Assembly (NCBI RefSeq): GCF_023698535.1
Contig: NZ_JALJCL010000004.1
Location: 1 to 64,000, forward strand
Origin: Halorientalis regularis
GTDB lineage: Archaea; Halobacteriota; Halobacteria; Halobacteriales; Haloarculaceae
Length of the DNA: 64,000 nt
Direction: 5' to 3'
Every line of letters starts with the position of its first letter. The stretch's first letter is position 1. The translations under genes and the position numbers were made by a program. Positions 43,753-51,990 of the stretch are shown piece after piece. The notes under the pieces are model-generated. The model saw only the letters and a list, made by a program, of their open reading frames with translations, made no database searches and was not told where the DNA came from.

Positions 43753-43908
43753 ATGACCGAACGGCCTCAGATCGAAACGACGGCTCCGCTCGTTCCCGAG
43801 ATGCCCACGAACCGCGTCCGCACCGACGGTGGTCGCGCGGCAGCGAAAACGTCCGGCAACGAGCTTGTAGACGAGGCCGACGCACCGCTCGTCCCCGATC
43901 TCTCCTGA
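43753..43908 (+). CDS. Small 51-residue protein with repeated APLVP motif
   Basis: The short ORF encodes 51 residues starting MTERPQIETTAPLVPEMP and ending EADAPLVPDLS, so APLVP occurs twice, near both ends, each time followed by an acidic and a hydrophobic residue. A Shine-Dalgarno-like GGTGAGG ends 5 nt before the ATG, unusual for haloarchaeal first genes, and TATA-like TATAATTAAA is at 43693-43702. Codon use is GC-rich and normal for the genome. No family is recognised. It is followed by the metallophosphoesterase gene in the opposite direction. Confidence 0.5.
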   Translation: MTERPQIETTAPLVPEMPTNRVRTDGGRAAAKTSGNELVDEADAPLVPDLS

Positions 43909-43956
43909 TCGGCGCGGTCACTTTTTCAGGACTCCGGTCGCGTAGTGACAGCACTG

Positions 43957-44469
43957 TCATGCGTCGACTTCGACGAACTCGACAGCGTCGGCGTCGGTGT
44001 CGAGGATCGCGACGCTCCGGTGGTCGTCGGGGACGGTCGGGAAGTGTGCGCCGGGGTTGACGACGGTGGTGTCGCCCTCGGAGCGTTTCTCGGCGACGTG
44101 GAAGTGACCGTAGAGTACGTAGTCGTAGTCGCCGGAGTCGGCGCGTTCGTTGACGGTCTCGATGCCCTGGTCGCCGTGGAGGACGTGGACCGACGTGCCG
44201 TCGAAGGTGAGGTCGGCCTCGCGGCCGTGGAGCTGGCTCCCGTCGCTGAAGCCGTCGATGGTGGCCTGAAGGCCCTCCCGTTCGCCGTCGTTGTTGCCGA
44301 GGACGCCGTGGATGTCGAAGCCATGGCCCTCGAAGGCCGCGAGTAGCGGCGGAGCGATGTAGTCACCGCAGTGGACGAGGGTGTCGATCCCCCGGTCGTC
44401 GAAGGCGGCGGCGATGGTCTCGGCGGCGCTGTAGTTGTCGTGCGTGTCTGAGACGATTCCCACCTGCAT
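43957..44469 (-). CDS. YfcE/MJ0936-type metallophosphoesterase
   Basis: A 170-residue calcineurin-like phosphoesterase: VGIVSDTHDN (D-x-H), TLVHCGDYI (GD), VLGNNDGE (GN-D), VHVLHGDQ and YVLYGHFHVAEK (GH-x-H), ending VVNPGAH. All metal ligands are present. Family members hydrolyse phosphodiesters; the substrate is unknown. The ATG at 44469 gives the standard N-terminus. It is divergent from the ABC exporter pair. Confidence 0.87.
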   Translation of the reverse strand: MQVGIVSDTHDNYSAAETIAAAFDDRGIDTLVHCGDYIAPPLLAAFEGHGFDIHGVLGNNDGEREGLQATIDGFSDGSQLHGREADLTFDGTSVHVLHGDQGIETVNERADSGDYDYVLYGHFHVAEKRSEGDTTVVNPGAHFPTVPDDHRSVAILDTDADAVEFVEVDA

Positions 44470-44571
44470 ATCCGTGGCGACGACCGGCCGGACAATGAAG
44501 GTTTTCTGGCTCGGAAAACGCGACCCCACCTTCATGCGTCCGCCGCCGGGAGTCTTGGACGACTGGTCCCC

Positions 44572-45372
44572 ATGACAGCGATCGAGACGACCGACCTCAC
44601 GAAACAGTATGGATCGACCACGGCCGTCGCCGACCTCGACCTCTCGGTTCCGGACGGGGTCGTGTACGGCTTTCTCGGCCCGAACGGTGCGGGGAAGACG
44701 ACGACGATGCGGATGCTCACGTCACTGACCCGCCCCTCCAGCGGCAGCGCACGGATCGCCGGCGTTCCCGTCGACGACCGCCAGCGACTCATCGAGCGGG
44801 TCGGTTACCTCCCGGAGGAACCGCCGCTGTACACCGAACTCACTGCCCGCGAACAGCTGACCTACGTCGCTGGGTTGCGCGACCTCCCGGAGGACGAGAC
44901 GAGTCGGCGCATCGAGGAACTGCTCGATCGGCTGGATCTGGCCGACGACGCCGACCGGCGTATCGACGCCTACTCGAAGGGGATGCGCCAGAAGACGGCG
45001 TTCGTCCAGTCGCTGTTGCACGACCCGGACGTGCTCTTTCTGGACGAACCGACCAGCGGGCTGGACCCGCGGGCTGCCCGGACGATCCGGGAGATGATCG
45101 ACGACCTCGCCGCCGAGGGGACGACCGTCTTCCTCTCGACGCACATTCTGCCGGTGGTCGACGAACACGCGGACACCGTGGGCGTCCTCTACGACGGGGA
45201 ACTGGTCGCGGAGGGGCCGCCCGGCGACCTGAAACGGCAGGCCGACGCCGGTGCGGGGGACGACACTGGCGGGGCCGGCGAGCGGACGCTCGAAGATGTC
45301 TTCCTCGAAGTGACCAGCGAGGACCCGGCGGCCGACGAGGCGACGGTGGAGGGTGCCACGGATGTCCGGTAG
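44572..45372 (+). CDS. ABC transporter ATP-binding protein
   Basis: A 266-residue ATPase: Walker A GPNGAGKTT, signature DAYSKGMRQKTAF, Walker B VLFLDEPTSGLDPRA, H-loop LSTHILP. It overlaps the following membrane gene by 11 nt, so the two form an exporter. The C-terminal GGAGERTLEDVFLEVTSED is typical of NosF/CcmA-like ATPases. Confidence 0.92.
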   Translation: MTAIETTDLTKQYGSTTAVADLDLSVPDGVVYGFLGPNGAGKTTTMRMLTSLTRPSSGSARIAGVPVDDRQRLIERVGYLPEEPPLYTELTAREQLTYVAGLRDLPEDETSRRIEELLDRLDLADDADRRIDAYSKGMRQKTAFVQSLLHDPDVLFLDEPTSGLDPRAARTIREMIDDLAAEGTTVFLSTHILPVVDEHADTVGVLYDGELVAEGPPGDLKRQADAGAGDDTGGAGERTLEDVFLEVTSEDPAADEATVEGATDVR

Positions 45373-47113
45373 CGGCTGGATCCGGCAGGGGTTCGCGATC
45401 GGCCGAACCGAGTTTCGGCGGACGACCCGCTCACTCCGGGGGGATTCGGCACGGCTGGCGCTGCTCGGCGTCGTCGCGGTGCTGTTCGGCCTCATGGTCC
45501 TCGCGGGTGCGTGGTTCATCCTGCAGTTCGGCGACCAGATTCCGGCGGGCGACGTGTCGAACGTGATCCGCGGCAGTGTCGCGATCCAGTGGTTGTTTGC
45601 GGTGTTCATCACCGCCCAGCGTGCGGGGTCGCGCCACCACAGCATCGACCAGGAGTCGCTGATGTTGCTGACGGTCCCGGTCCGGGCCGTCGCCCTGGGT
45701 CTGCTCAGCGCCGAGTGTTTCCGGGCGCTCGCCTACCTCGCCGTCCCGGTCCTGTTGCTGGGTGGCGCGTTCGTCGTGGCCTCGGCGTCACCGCTGATGG
45801 CCCCGTTCCTGGTGCTCGCCGTCCTGTTGTTCTTCACGACGGCGCTCGTGCTCGGGTTCGCGCTGGGCCTGCTCGCCAAACTGCTCGTGGCGCGGTACCG
45901 CGTCGTCGCGGAGCACAAGTCCGCGTTCAGCTTCCTGGCGGTGATCGTGTTCGTCGGCGGGTACGTCGGCCTCCAGAACTTCGGCGGGCAGAGCCTGACC
46001 GCCTTGCTTGGCTGGCTCCCGTTCTCGTGGATCGTCGATCTGGCGGTGATCGGATCGCCGTTTTCGGGGTCGACCCTCCGTGCGGCCGGGGTTCTCGTCG
46101 GTGGACTGGGCTGGACCGTCGGCGGCGTCCTGGTCGTCGAACGGCTCGGTGTGGCGCTGTGGTTCGGCGACACCGTCGAAGATGCGGTGGCCGCCGAGCA
46201 GGCACGCGTCGACACCGGGTCCGCTGCCGACCCGCTCGCCGCAGCGGTCCGGCCCATCCCGTTGCCGATGATCAGCCAGCCGGCCCGCCGGATCGCCCAG
46301 CGATCCGTCGTCGTCGCACGCCGGAATCCACAGCGGCTCTCCTTCCTCGTGCTTCCGGTCGTCCTCCTCGGCGTCACCCTGGTCAACGTCGCACAGGCCG
46401 GCGTTGGGTCGCTTCTGGCGCTGCTGCCACCGCTGGTGGTCGTCGGGCTCCCCTGGCTCGCCGGAGCCGTGTTCGGCCTCAACCCGCTGGGCGACGAGGG
46501 GGCGGCGCTACCGACCACGCTCACGTCGCTTCCCTCGGGACGGGACTACGCCGTCGGGCTCGCCGTGCCGGGACTGACGCTGGGTCTGCCCGTCGTCGTC
46601 CTCGCGACCGTCGCGACCGGGCTCGCCGGACCGTACGCACCCCTCGAAACCGCGGCGCTCGCGGTGCTCGCGCTCGTGCTGACGCTGGCCGCGGTCGTGA
46701 TCGCACCGGCGCTCGGGATGGCGTTCCCCCGGTACGACCCGGTCAGGGTGGGCAGCGACCGCGAGATCGTCCCGCCGAGTCTCAGCGCCGTCGTCCTGTA
46801 CTCGCTGACACTCGGCATTCCGGGGGCGCTCGCCGCGGCCGCGACGCTGGCACCGGCGGGAACGCGTCGGTTCCTGTCGCTGCTCGTCGGTGGCCTCCTG
46901 TCCCTTCCCTTCGGCCTGCTCGCGAGTCAGGGGCTAGACCCTGCCCGTGGCGTCGTGACCTGGCTGGGGCAGGTCGGGGCTGAAATAGCGACCATCCCCG
47001 TGCCGGCCGTCCGCTGGGGTGGGTACATTCTTCCACTCGCCGCCCTGTGTCTGCTCGGGATATGGTCGTTCAGGGCCGTCTCACGGCGGTTTCGGAACCA
47101 CACGCTCGACTAG
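45362..47113 (+). CDS. Large ABC-2-like membrane component
   Basis: A 583-residue protein with roughly 12-14 helices in two halves (each half with a FRRTTR- or RRNPQR-type cytoplasmic entry helix), consistent with two fused permease units. The first reads IRQGFAIGRTEFRRTTRSL, the second RIAQRSVVVARRNPQRLSFL. It is translationally coupled to the ATPase and probably forms the channel of an exporter with unknown cargo. The start at 45362 is chosen. Confidence 0.82.
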   Translation: MSGSGWIRQGFAIGRTEFRRTTRSLRGDSARLALLGVVAVLFGLMVLAGAWFILQFGDQIPAGDVSNVIRGSVAIQWLFAVFITAQRAGSRHHSIDQESLMLLTVPVRAVALGLLSAECFRALAYLAVPVLLLGGAFVVASASPLMAPFLVLAVLLFFTTALVLGFALGLLAKLLVARYRVVAEHKSAFSFLAVIVFVGGYVGLQNFGGQSLTALLGWLPFSWIVDLAVIGSPFSGSTLRAAGVLVGGLGWTVGGVLVVERLGVALWFGDTVEDAVAAEQARVDTGSAADPLAAAVRPIPLPMISQPARRIAQRSVVVARRNPQRLSFLVLPVVLLGVTLVNVAQAGVGSLLALLPPLVVVGLPWLAGAVFGLNPLGDEGAALPTTLTSLPSGRDYAVGLAVPGLTLGLPVVVLATVATGLAGPYAPLETAALAVLALVLTLAAVVIAPALGMAFPRYDPVRVGSDREIVPPSLSAVVLYSLTLGIPGALAAAATLAPAGTRRFLSLLVGGLLSLPFGLLASQGLDPARGVVTWLGQVGAEIATIPVPAVRWGGYILPLAALCLLGIWSFRAVSRRFRNHTLD

Positions 47114-47179
47114 GCCGGACGGTGGCGACTTTCGCAACCGTTAAAACCGGCGCGTGCCATCTCCGTATTGCTACTGCAC

Positions 47180-47252
47180 GGGCCGGTGGGGTAGCTTGGT
47201 ATCCTTCGGCCTTCGGGTGGCCGTAACCGCGATTCGAATTCGCGCCGGCCCA
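47180..47252 (+). tRNA. tRNA-Pro (anticodon CGG)
   Basis: A 73-nt cloverleaf: acceptor GGGCCGG/CCGGCCC with discriminator A, D-stem GGGT/ATCC, anticodon stem CGGCC/GGCCG with loop TTCGGGT (anticodon CGG), T-stem CGCGA/TCGCG with loop TTCGAAT. The CCA is not encoded and no intron is present. It is followed by CTTTTCCC, a possible termination T-run. Confidence 0.93.
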
Positions 47253-47589
47253 CTTTTCCCGGTTTGATTCGCTAAGTCGCAACTTCGGGTGGCCGTAACC
47301 GCGTCCTCGTGAGCGGAGCGAACGAGGGCCAGCGAGACCGGAGGTCTCGCGTGATTCGAATTCGCGCCGGCCCATCTTTCTACTGCGATCAGATCGCGAG
47401 CAACGGCTGGTCGAACGGCCGTGCCGAGTGATACCGGGAATTCCATCCACGTCTCGGGTGAGCCGTCCCGTGGTTCGGAGCACGACAGCCCGCTCCCACA
47501 CCGGTCCGAAAAGAAACGACGGACTGTTTCCGGCCGAATCCACCGCTCGTGTGCCCCAAATCTACAAACGACGCGCTCGAAGACGGCGT
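47253..47589. other. Intergenic region with a broken tRNA-Pro 3' copy
   Basis: Between the tRNA and the next gene lie a split partial copy of the tRNA 3' half (47283-47374, described separately) and about 215 bp without a recognisable gene or hairpin. No integrase gene is seen near the copy. Confidence 0.6.
47283..47374 (+). repeat. Partial tRNA-Pro copy split by a 49-nt hairpin insert
   Basis: CTTCGGGTGGCCGTAACCGCG (47283-47303) repeats the tRNA from the anticodon loop onward. A 49-nt insert follows (47304-47352), then the identical T-loop/acceptor end through CCGGCCCA (47353-47374). The insert has two hairpins: CCTCGT/ACGAGG (47305-47310, 47322-47327) and GCGAGACC-GGA-GGTCTCGC (47332-47350). 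The copy has no 5' half, so it cannot make tRNA. Such 3'-end duplications are typical of integration at tRNA genes. Confidence 0.85.
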
Positions 47590-48240
47590 ATGAGTACGCA
47601 CCGGATTATCTACGCGTTCGACCTCAGTGCGTTCCCCTCGGGTCGGTTGTCGTCCACGTACCGCAAGTTTCGGGAAGCCGCGGATGCGCTGGAACGATCG
47701 GAACAGGTGGATCACTTCGACTGCACTGCCGAATCGGCGGAGGAGCTCTGGAAGCGGCTCCGAACACTCGACTCGGAAAACCCGAACTCCGTGGACGTAC
47801 CTGAGCTGTTGCTCTCGATCGACCAGTATCCGTCACTGGGCGATGTAACGATACATCGTTCGAGTTGCGGGCTCACCGGCGATACGGTACTCTTACAGAA
47901 GGTTCCACACTGGCTCCGCGAGTACTCTGAACCGGCCGCGACGGCGTGGGAGAATATGTGTTATTTGGAACCGGAGGAATCGGTTGAGATCCGATACGAC
48001 GGTAACACGTACGAACTGGTCCCGGGGACGAAAACGGGTGGGCTCGTACAGGGTGAGCGGATCGAAACGCTCCGCAGCGGCCTCGAACTCGCGATTCCGT
48101 CGGTATCCGATTTCTACGAGTCACTGGACGACCGATATCGATCCGTCGGGCAACAGTGGCGGCCAGTCGAGTGGGTCTACGGGGAGTGTAGCCGACTCGC
48201 ACGCACAGACGAGGGAGTGATCGCTTCGAGAACGATCTAA
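47590..48240 (+). CDS. Hypothetical protein
   Basis: A 216-residue soluble acidic protein starting MSTHRIIYAFDLSAFPSGRL. It is helical early (YRKFREAADALERSEQVDHF) and beta-rich later (SVEIRYDGNTYELVPGTKTGGL). No known domain is recognised. The start at 47590 is supported by arginine-rich non-coding codons before it. Codon use is less extreme than its neighbours, which together with the nearby tRNA scar suggests acquisition, though this is weak evidence. Confidence 0.6.
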   Translation: MSTHRIIYAFDLSAFPSGRLSSTYRKFREAADALERSEQVDHFDCTAESAEELWKRLRTLDSENPNSVDVPELLLSIDQYPSLGDVTIHRSSCGLTGDTVLLQKVPHWLREYSEPAATAWENMCYLEPEESVEIRYDGNTYELVPGTKTGGLVQGERIETLRSGLELAIPSVSDFYESLDDRYRSVGQQWRPVEWVYGECSRLARTDEGVIASRTI

Positions 48241-48631
48241 GTCCCGGGACCGCCCGGACCCGATCACTCTCGTAGCCTCGCGGTGAGGGCGGCCCTGGCC
48301 GAACTCACCCGCCCGGGAGTCGGAATTGTCGCTTGTCGCCCGAAGGCCGTGTCGAAACGACACACTTCCGCGGATTCGAGCAGGGGAGTCACCGCTCAGA
48401 GCGAAGCGAGCGGGCACGTTGTCCTGTGTTCGGCATCTGCACCGGTCTGCGTTCCTCCCGCGAGCGAACTCGTGACCGGTGCAGAGATGTGGCCAGCGAA
48501 TGGCCCCGTATCACGGTTCCGATGCCGCTTTCTGACGGAAACTATCGCGGTGTATTCGGGTGTCTGACGCTCGTCTGCTGTCTCCGAGACAAATCATCAA
48601 TTATTTCTTAGCGACCAACGGAATAGGCCCT
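48241..48631. other. 391-bp intergenic region upstream of the processive GT2
   Basis: No gene is seen. It contains an 11-bp inverted repeat at 48437-48484 (listed separately) and AT-rich sequence near 48590-48610 (CAATTATTTCTTA) that could hold the promoter of the GT2 gene. Confidence 0.5.
48437..48484. repeat. 11-bp inverted repeat with 26-nt loop
   Basis: CTGCACCGGTC (48437-48447) pairs exactly with GACCGGTGCAG (48474-48484). The position about 150 bp before the GT2 start leaves open a long leader element, an operator or a small mobile-element trace. Confidence 0.5.
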
Positions 48632-50116
48632 ATGAAAGTAGAGACTGCGGAGAGTCAATCGTTCTCCTACAAGGGAGCTCTCCGCTATATCGCCGTCGCC
48701 GCTGTCATAATGGGGGCACTGTACCTCCCGGCGATCATCTTCCCCGACACGTGGTTTCGGGTACTCACGACCGTCATGCTGGTCGCCCTGCTCGGTCTGA
48801 CCGGACGGGCACTCGTGTCGGCGCTGTTTTCGTTCAAGCGTCCGGAGACGCCCGAGCTGACGCTGTCGGACGCCGAGTTGCCGGAGGTCAGCGTGGTCAT
48901 CCCGGCGTACAACGAGGCCGCGGTGCTGCCCGACACCATCGAGGCGTGTCGGAACCTCGACTACCCGGCCGAGAAGCTGGAGGTCGTCCTCTGTTACGAA
49001 CGCGACTCCGTCGACGATACGGCGGCGATCTGTGAGGAGGCGGCCGCCGACGACCAGCGGTTCAAAGCGGTCGAGCGGGACGAACCCGGCGGCGGGAAGG
49101 CGAAGGCGACGAACTACGCGCTCCAGTACGCGACCGGTGAGATCATCGCCAGCATCGACGCGGACCACCGGTTCAAGTCCGACGCCATCCGCCGCGCGGT
49201 GGCGTGGTTCGAGTCCGACCCGGACATCTGGTGTGTCAAGGGTCGCTGCTACGGCGACAATCCGCGCGACTCGCTGTTGGCCCTGCACGCCACCGTCGAG
49301 CGCCACATCGCCGAGAAGGGTGACCTGTTCGCCCGGGAGGTCCTCGGTGGGTTCACCATCTTCGGCGGCGGACAGGCCTTCTTCCGCGCCGAGATGTTCG
49401 ACGAACTCGGCAACTTCGACGAGAGCGTCCTCGTCGAGGACATCGACATGTCCTCGAAGATCCACGACTTCGGCAAACAGCTCCGTGTCGATCCCTCCAT
49501 CGTCACGTTCGAGGAGAACCCGGCCACCCTCCAGTCGTGGTGGAGCCAGCGCAAGCGCTGGGCGCGTGGCTGGATGCAGGTCGCCTTCCGCTATCTGTTC
49601 CGACTCCCGCGCAGCCAGAACATGTCGATGCGCGAGCGGTTCGACGCCGCGTTCACGTTCGCCTACGCGCTCATGCCGGTCTTCGTCGCGTTCACGTTCC
49701 CGATCTTGCTGTTCGACATGGTTCGGGACTTCGCGGTCCACAACGCTGCCACTGCACCCATCCTCGCCGACATGGGCCTGAAAACGACGCTCCAGTACGG
49801 CGTTCCGACCGCGACGTTCTTCTCGGAGTTCACCCGGAACGCCCTCTGGACGTTGCTCGCGGTCTCGCCGGCCATCGCGGCGTGTATGGTGTTCGTCCAG
49901 GACTACCGTGACGGGTTCAGCCACGACGCACTGGAGTTGTTCGCCGCGTGTACGCTGTGGGTCTACCTGGCACTGCAGAGCGTCGTCTACGTCGTCTCGT
50001 TCCTCGACGAGGTCATCTTCGAGCGCCCGAGCATCTACGTGACGACCGCCCGGGTCAACTCCCAGGCCAAGTCCGGGTCGGGCAAGACCGGCGGCACCGA
50101 GACCAAGTCCGACTGA
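48632..50116 (+). CDS. Processive membrane GT2 glycosyltransferase (cellulose/hyaluronan synthase-like)
   Basis: A 494-residue protein: two N-terminal helices, then a GT-A domain (VSVVIPAYNEAAVLPDTIEA, GEIIASIDADHRF, VLVEDIDMS and the QRKRWARGW processive motif), then three to four C-terminal helices. These features match bacterial cellulose, chitin and hyaluronan synthase-like enzymes, which polymerise and extrude a beta-linked glycan from a UDP-sugar. The polymer is not identifiable from sequence. The ATG at 48632 (MKVETAESQ) is chosen over the longer frame. Confidence 0.85.
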   Translation: MKVETAESQSFSYKGALRYIAVAAVIMGALYLPAIIFPDTWFRVLTTVMLVALLGLTGRALVSALFSFKRPETPELTLSDAELPEVSVVIPAYNEAAVLPDTIEACRNLDYPAEKLEVVLCYERDSVDDTAAICEEAAADDQRFKAVERDEPGGGKAKATNYALQYATGEIIASIDADHRFKSDAIRRAVAWFESDPDIWCVKGRCYGDNPRDSLLALHATVERHIAEKGDLFAREVLGGFTIFGGGQAFFRAEMFDELGNFDESVLVEDIDMSSKIHDFGKQLRVDPSIVTFEENPATLQSWWSQRKRWARGWMQVAFRYLFRLPRSQNMSMRERFDAAFTFAYALMPVFVAFTFPILLFDMVRDFAVHNAATAPILADMGLKTTLQYGVPTATFFSEFTRNALWTLLAVSPAIAACMVFVQDYRDGFSHDALELFAACTLWVYLALQSVVYVVSFLDEVIFERPSIYVTTARVNSQAKSGSGKTGGTETKSD

Positions 50117-50155
50117 GCGTCCGATTCTTTACCGCGCCGACCGTCGTCCCGTTCG

Positions 50156-50545
50156 ATGGGCTATCACCACATCGACCCCGACGAGCTCGCGCCGTCGCCG
50201 GACCACCCCTGTGATCGCCGGTCGCTGGCCGAGGCGGCGGACCTCGCCCAGCTCGCGGCGGCGGTCTACGACCTCGCGCCCGGCGAGGACCTCGCGACGA
50301 CCTACCACTACCACGACCAGCGCGAGGAACTGTTCTACGTCCTCGCTGGCGACCTCCACGTCGAGACACCCGACGAGGCGTTCGTGATCGGGGCCGACGA
50401 GACGTTCGTCGTCGAGCCCGAGCAGCCGATCCGGCCGTACAACCCGGCCGACGCCGACGAACCGGTCCGGGTGCTCGGGGTCGGCGCGCCGAAATTCGAC
50501 ATCGGGCAGCCGTACGAGCCGGACGCCGACGGTGACGACACGTAG
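50156..50545 (+). CDS. Cupin-domain protein
   Basis: A 129-residue cupin: TTYHYHDQREELFYVLAGDLHVE (two His, Glu) and ETFVVEPEQPIRPYN as the second motif. Small cupins bind a metal and act as isomerases, dioxygenases or binding proteins; the function is not identifiable. It follows the GT2 gene by 39 bp, so may share its transcript. Confidence 0.82.
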   Translation: MGYHHIDPDELAPSPDHPCDRRSLAEAADLAQLAAAVYDLAPGEDLATTYHYHDQREELFYVLAGDLHVETPDEAFVIGADETFVVEPEQPIRPYNPADADEPVRVLGVGAPKFDIGQPYEPDADGDDT

Positions 50546-50611
50546 GCGGTCCCGGGGCGGTCGGAAACTCTCCCGGTGTACAAACCGAACGCCGATTGTC
50601 CGGTGTTTTAC

Positions 50612-50627
50612 GGGTGCTTTTGCACCC
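50612..50627 (+). repeat. Small perfect hairpin before the Nudix gene
   Basis: GGGTGC-TTTT-GCACCC lies 18 bp upstream of the ATG at 50646 and just after a TATA-like GTTTTAC. It could be a short leader hairpin or a binding site near the start of transcription. Confidence 0.4.
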
Positions 50628-50645
50628 CGAGGCGCTGTGGTCGGT

Positions 50646-51200
50646 ATGACCGACGACGCCACCCACGAGTTGGCCTGGGAGACGCTGTACGGCGAGACGG
50701 CCTACATCTGCCCGGGGTTCGACATCCAGCGCGAACAGGTCCGCCTCCCCGACGGGACGGAGACGGACTTCGACTACCTCTCCGAGAGCGAGAGCGTCGT
50801 CGTCGTCCCCTTCACGCCCGACGACGAGGTCGTCGTCATCGAGGAGTGGCGACAGGCCGTAAAGCGAGTCACCCGCGGACTCCCCGCCGGCGGCGTCGAG
50901 GGCGAGGACGCCGACCTCGAGGCGACGGCCCACCGGGAACTCGAAGAGGAGACCGGCTACGAGGCCGACGCCGTCGAGCACCTGACGACGGTGGAACCGG
51001 CCAACGGGTTCTCCGACGCCGTGTTCCACTACTTCGTCGCCACCGGCTGTGAACCGACGGGTGCGCAGGAACTGGACCACAACGAGTCGATCAGCGTCGG
51101 GACGGCCGACTTCGACGACCTGCTCGCTACGGTCGAGTCCGGTGACTGCCGGGACGGCCGGACTGCCATGGGCGTCTGTTACTACGAGCTGTTTGGGTGA
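50646..51200 (+). CDS. Nudix hydrolase, ADP-ribose pyrophosphatase-like
   Basis: A 184-residue Nudix protein with a full box: GGVEGEDADLEATAHRELEEETGYE. It is preceded by VVVVPFTPDDEVVVIEEWRQAVKRV, typical of ADP-sugar pyrophosphatases. The ATG at 50646 is chosen. It likely hydrolyses ADP-ribose or a related nucleotide-sugar. Confidence 0.87.
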   Translation: MTDDATHELAWETLYGETAYICPGFDIQREQVRLPDGTETDFDYLSESESVVVVPFTPDDEVVVIEEWRQAVKRVTRGLPAGGVEGEDADLEATAHRELEEETGYEADAVEHLTTVEPANGFSDAVFHYFVATGCEPTGAQELDHNESISVGTADFDDLLATVESGDCRDGRTAMGVCYYELFG

Positions 51201-51244
51201 GTAACGGTAGAAAGAGTTACTGAGTTTCGGACGTAACTTGAAAT

Positions 51245-51520
51245 ATGGCGACTGCAGTGAAAGTCGACGAGGACGCAAAATCTCGCCTCGAAGAGCTACA
51301 GGCGGAGATCAAACTTGCGACTGGCGAGAAGGTGACACAGCAGACGATCTTGAGTCGGCTGATTGAGGACGCTCACGAGTCGAAATCTGACTTCGTCGAT
51401 TCGTTCCGAGAGACGACCGTGCCGCTCTCGGACGAGGAGATCCAGCGACTCAACGAAGCCCGGATCGAATCGGGCAAGGAGACGGACGAAGACGATATCG
51501 ACGATATCCTGTACGGATGA
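51245..51520 (+). CDS. Ribbon-helix-helix antitoxin (VapB-like)
   Basis: A 91-residue protein with an N-terminal RHH-type start (AVKVDEDAKSRLEELQAEIKL) and a longer acidic C-terminus. It overlaps the PIN-domain gene by 4 nt (ATGA) and would repress the operon and inhibit the nuclease. Confidence 0.83.
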   Translation: MATAVKVDEDAKSRLEELQAEIKLATGEKVTQQTILSRLIEDAHESKSDFVDSFRETTVPLSDEEIQRLNEARIESGKETDEDDIDDILYG

Positions 51521-51948
51521 CCGTTTTCGTGGATACGGGCGTCATTTACGCCGAGTTCGATGGTTCGGCGAACCGGAACGAAACGGCCGTCCAAGCGATG
51601 GATGCGGTATACGAGGGGGAGTTCGGACAACCGTTTACGAGCGATTACGTATACGACGAAGTCGTAACACTGACGCACAAGCGAACGGGTCGCTTCGAGG
51701 CAGCACGGACAGTGGGGGAGAAAGTACGTGGAGCGGCGGACTTCCCTGACGTATACTCGTTCGCGTACGTCGATCCGACTGTCTTTGAGGCTGCAATTGA
51801 CGTATTCGAACGATACGACGACCAGGGCCTGAGCTTTACCGACGCGACGACCGTTGCGCTGGTAAACGACAAAGATATCGACGCTCTCCTGAGCTTCGAC
51901 GACGATTTCGACGGGCTCGTCGAACGGATCGATCCCGCGAGCGCGTGA
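51517..51948 (+). CDS. PIN-domain toxin (VapC-like)
   Basis: A 143-residue PIN protein: FVDTGVIYAEFDGSANRNE (first acidic group), YVYDEVVTLTHKRTG (second), SFTDATTVALVNDKDIDALLSFDDDFD (third/fourth). A metal-dependent RNase toxin paired with the overlapping RHH antitoxin. Confidence 0.86.
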   Translation: MTVFVDTGVIYAEFDGSANRNETAVQAMDAVYEGEFGQPFTSDYVYDEVVTLTHKRTGRFEAARTVGEKVRGAADFPDVYSFAYVDPTVFEAAIDVFERYDDQGLSFTDATTVALVNDKDIDALLSFDDDFDGLVERIDPASA

Positions 51949-51990
51949 GGAACACAACCCTTAGGCCCGCGCCCGCGAAAGCCGGGGCCA

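Noticed and set aside
47283-47374. Second tRNA-Pro gene with an intron
   Set aside because: Only the 3' half is present; no acceptor 5' strand, D-arm or 5' anticodon stem precedes it, so it cannot fold as a tRNA even with the insert removed.
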